Source: Microbacterium festucae
GTDB taxonomy: Bacteria > Actinomycetota > Actinomycetes > Actinomycetales > Microbacteriaceae
Reading direction: 5' to 3'
DNA: 64,000 nt
Assembly: GCF_025421715.1 (NCBI RefSeq)
Contig: NZ_JAOEFC010000001.1
Coordinates: 558,001-622,000 of the forward strand
How positions within the stretch are numbered: position 1 is the stretch's first letter; every line of letters starts with the position of its first letter. The notes beneath the pieces are model-generated. The model saw only the letters and a list, made by a program, of their open reading frames with translations. It searched no databases and was not told the DNA's origin. Below are positions 62,935 to 64,000 of the stretch, one piece after another. The position numbers and the translations under genes were made by a program.

Positions 62935-63654
62935 TCAGTCGGCGATCGGGATGGTGACGGGGGTCGCGAACTCGGCGCCGCCGCCGGCGAGGGTGAGCGT
63001 CGCGTTGTCGTCCTCGGCTTCGGGCGCGGTCACCAGGGTGAGGCGCGGCGCCATGTCCATCGTGCAGACCTGATCGGCGGCGGGGGCGACGAAGGTCACG
63101 GTGACGGCGGCGCCGGCCACCTCGACGTTCTCGACCACGGGGGCGCACGACGACGAGCCGAAGGTCAGCAGCACGAGCTGGTCGTCGTCGACCCACCCGG
63201 CCGACGGGGTGAACTCCTCGACGGGACCGCCGGAGTAGCCGTCGAGATCGGTGTCGCCGGTGGCATCCGCGTAGGTCACCACGATGTCGAGCTCACGCGT
63301 CGGGTCGACGCCCTCGGGCAGCGCCACGAACGAGGCGCGCGGCACGAGGTCGCGCGTGCACGCCTGGCCCTCGATGTCGGTGAGGGTGACCGCGAGGGTG
63401 CCGTCGGCCTGCACCGTGGCCTCCGAGGCCGTCGGAACGCACGTCGACGAGCCGCTCGTGACCAGCGCGATCGCGGTGCCGCCGGCGAGCCAGGCAGCGT
63501 CGACCTCGAGCTCCTGGCCCGGCTGGACGACACCCGAGGATGCCGGGGCGTCACCCGACGCCGCGGGAGCCGGGGTGTTCGCGGCACAGCCGGCGAGAGC
63601 GAGCATGCCTGCGGCGACGAGGGCGGCGACGGAGAGGAGGCGCGAAGTGGTCAT
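62935..63654 (-). CDS. Lipoprotein with two tandem homologous domains
   Basis: 239 residues. The signal peptide has lipobox LAGC in MLALAGCAAN. The mature part is two ~80-residue repeats: the first holds LVTSGSSTC and ACTRDLVPRASF, the second LLTFGSSSC and VCTMDMAPRLTL. Each has a Cys pair that probably forms a disulfide within its repeat. Similar lipoproteins occur across Microbacterium with no known role. CAGGAT lies 7 bases before the ATG. Confidence 0.8.
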   Translation of the reverse strand: MTTSRLLSVAALVAAGMLALAGCAANTPAPAASGDAPASSGVVQPGQELEVDAAWLAGGTAIALVTSGSSTCVPTASEATVQADGTLAVTLTDIEGQACTRDLVPRASFVALPEGVDPTRELDIVVTYADATGDTDLDGYSGGPVEEFTPSAGWVDDDQLVLLTFGSSSCAPVVENVEVAGAAVTVTFVAPAADQVCTMDMAPRLTLVTAPEAEDDNATLTLAGGGAEFATPVTIPIAD

Positions 63655-63719
63655 ACCAACCATCCTGCCGTGCCGCACCCGCACCGTGGAACCCGGAGCC
63701 GGTCACATCGGCGTAACGG

Positions 63720-64000
63720 TCACTGCAGGGCGGAGGTGAGGCGCGCCAGGTTGTCGAGCACGGTGGAGCGCAGCGGCTGCTTGTTCCACTCCTCGAGGGT
63801 GAGCTCGCGCGAGCGCGACCGGTAGTCGTCTTCGACGGCGCGCAGCTGCCGCACGAACTCCTCGCCGCGCACGAGGAGGGTGATCTCGAGGTTGAGACCG
63901 AAGGAGCGCATGTCCATGTTGCTCGAGCCGATGACGGCCACCTCGTCGTCGATCGACATCGACTTGGAGTGCAGGATGTAGGGCTTCTCGTACAGCCAGA
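63720..64000 (-). CDS. cls: Cardiolipin synthase/phospholipase D family protein, C-terminal part
   Basis: The last ~93 residues of a gene running in from beyond the window edge. The second HKD motif is visible: LHSKSMSIDDEVAVIGSSNM (His-x-Lys-x4-Asp), followed by MRSFGLNLEITLLV, typical of bacterial cardiolipin synthases. The protein ends with the usual short helical tail after EEWNKQPL. It makes cardiolipin from phosphatidylglycerol at the membrane. The start and N-terminal helices are not in the window. Confidence 0.88.
   Translation of the reverse strand, partial: WLYEKPYILHSKSMSIDDEVAVIGSSNMDMRSFGLNLEITLLVRGEEFVRQLRAVEDDYRSRSRELTLEEWNKQPLRSTVLDNLARLTSALQ

Overview
The window is a 64 kb piece of a high-GC actinobacterial chromosome. 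The codon use, GTG starts, leaderless promoters and gene families (split maltooligosyl-trehalose pathway, ClpC, RadA, ArgA of the Rv2747 type, DUF559, many SDR and ABC genes) fit Microbacteriaceae, most likely Microbacterium. This is inferred from gene content only; there is no rRNA here. I see no prophage, transposase, CRISPR array or cas gene. The window edges cut two genes: a CHAT/TPR protein on the left and a cardiolipin-synthase-like protein on the right.

Layout. (1) 1-4960, minus strand: a four-gene module of ECF-like sigma factor, small overlapping protein, cytoplasmic subtilase with a five-fold PYGRTN linker, and TPR-CHAT (caspase-like) protein. It looks like a transcriptionally triggered two-protease system. 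(2) 5079-6683: a class I glutamine amidotransferase and a TspO-like membrane protein, then a cluster of repeats. (3) 6943-22948, minus strand: the trehalose/glycogen genes glgX and treY at one end and treZ at the other, separated by nine tightly overlapping genes (peptide-type ABC importer, luciferase-like monooxygenase, two CMD/AhpD-like proteins, VOC protein, M20 hydrolase). These nine resemble the uncharacterised KPN_01854-KPN_01858-type cluster. (4) 23035-37584: antiporter, SDR, APC permease, serine hydrolase, DEAD-box helicase, GH42 beta-galactosidase with a divergent TetR gene, Dps, an SDR, a TolB-like protein and a duplicated P-loop protein. (5) 37594-43784: a carbohydrate locus with a DeoR-HTH/LacI-sensor hybrid regulator, DUF2264 protein, 2-hydroxyacid dehydrogenase, ThuA-like protein and a convergent sugar-binding lipoprotein without permeases. 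A 16-bp motif is shared by the two promoters that face each other. (6) 43962-53564: small lipoprotein and membrane genes, Nudix, tRNA-Ser(CGA), aldo/keto reductase, MFS exporter, DUF899, lactate dehydrogenase, radA, an SseB-like protein, a candidate structured small RNA, and argA. (7) 53685-64000: a fused circularly permuted ATP-grasp/alpha-E protein with a transglutaminase, a cell-surface amidase-domain protein, clpC, DUF1275, DUF559 and lipoprotein genes, with a second short-repeat family.

A recurring feature is leaderless transcription: at least 14 genes begin 6 or 7 bases after a TANNNT hexamer. Convergent gene pairs are usually separated by strong hairpins. The strongest candidates for undescribed biology are the sigma/subtilase/CHAT module, the operon inserted between treY and treZ, the small RNA at 52.1-52.25 kb with two identical UCCCCAG loops, and the shared operator of the DUF2264 regulon.
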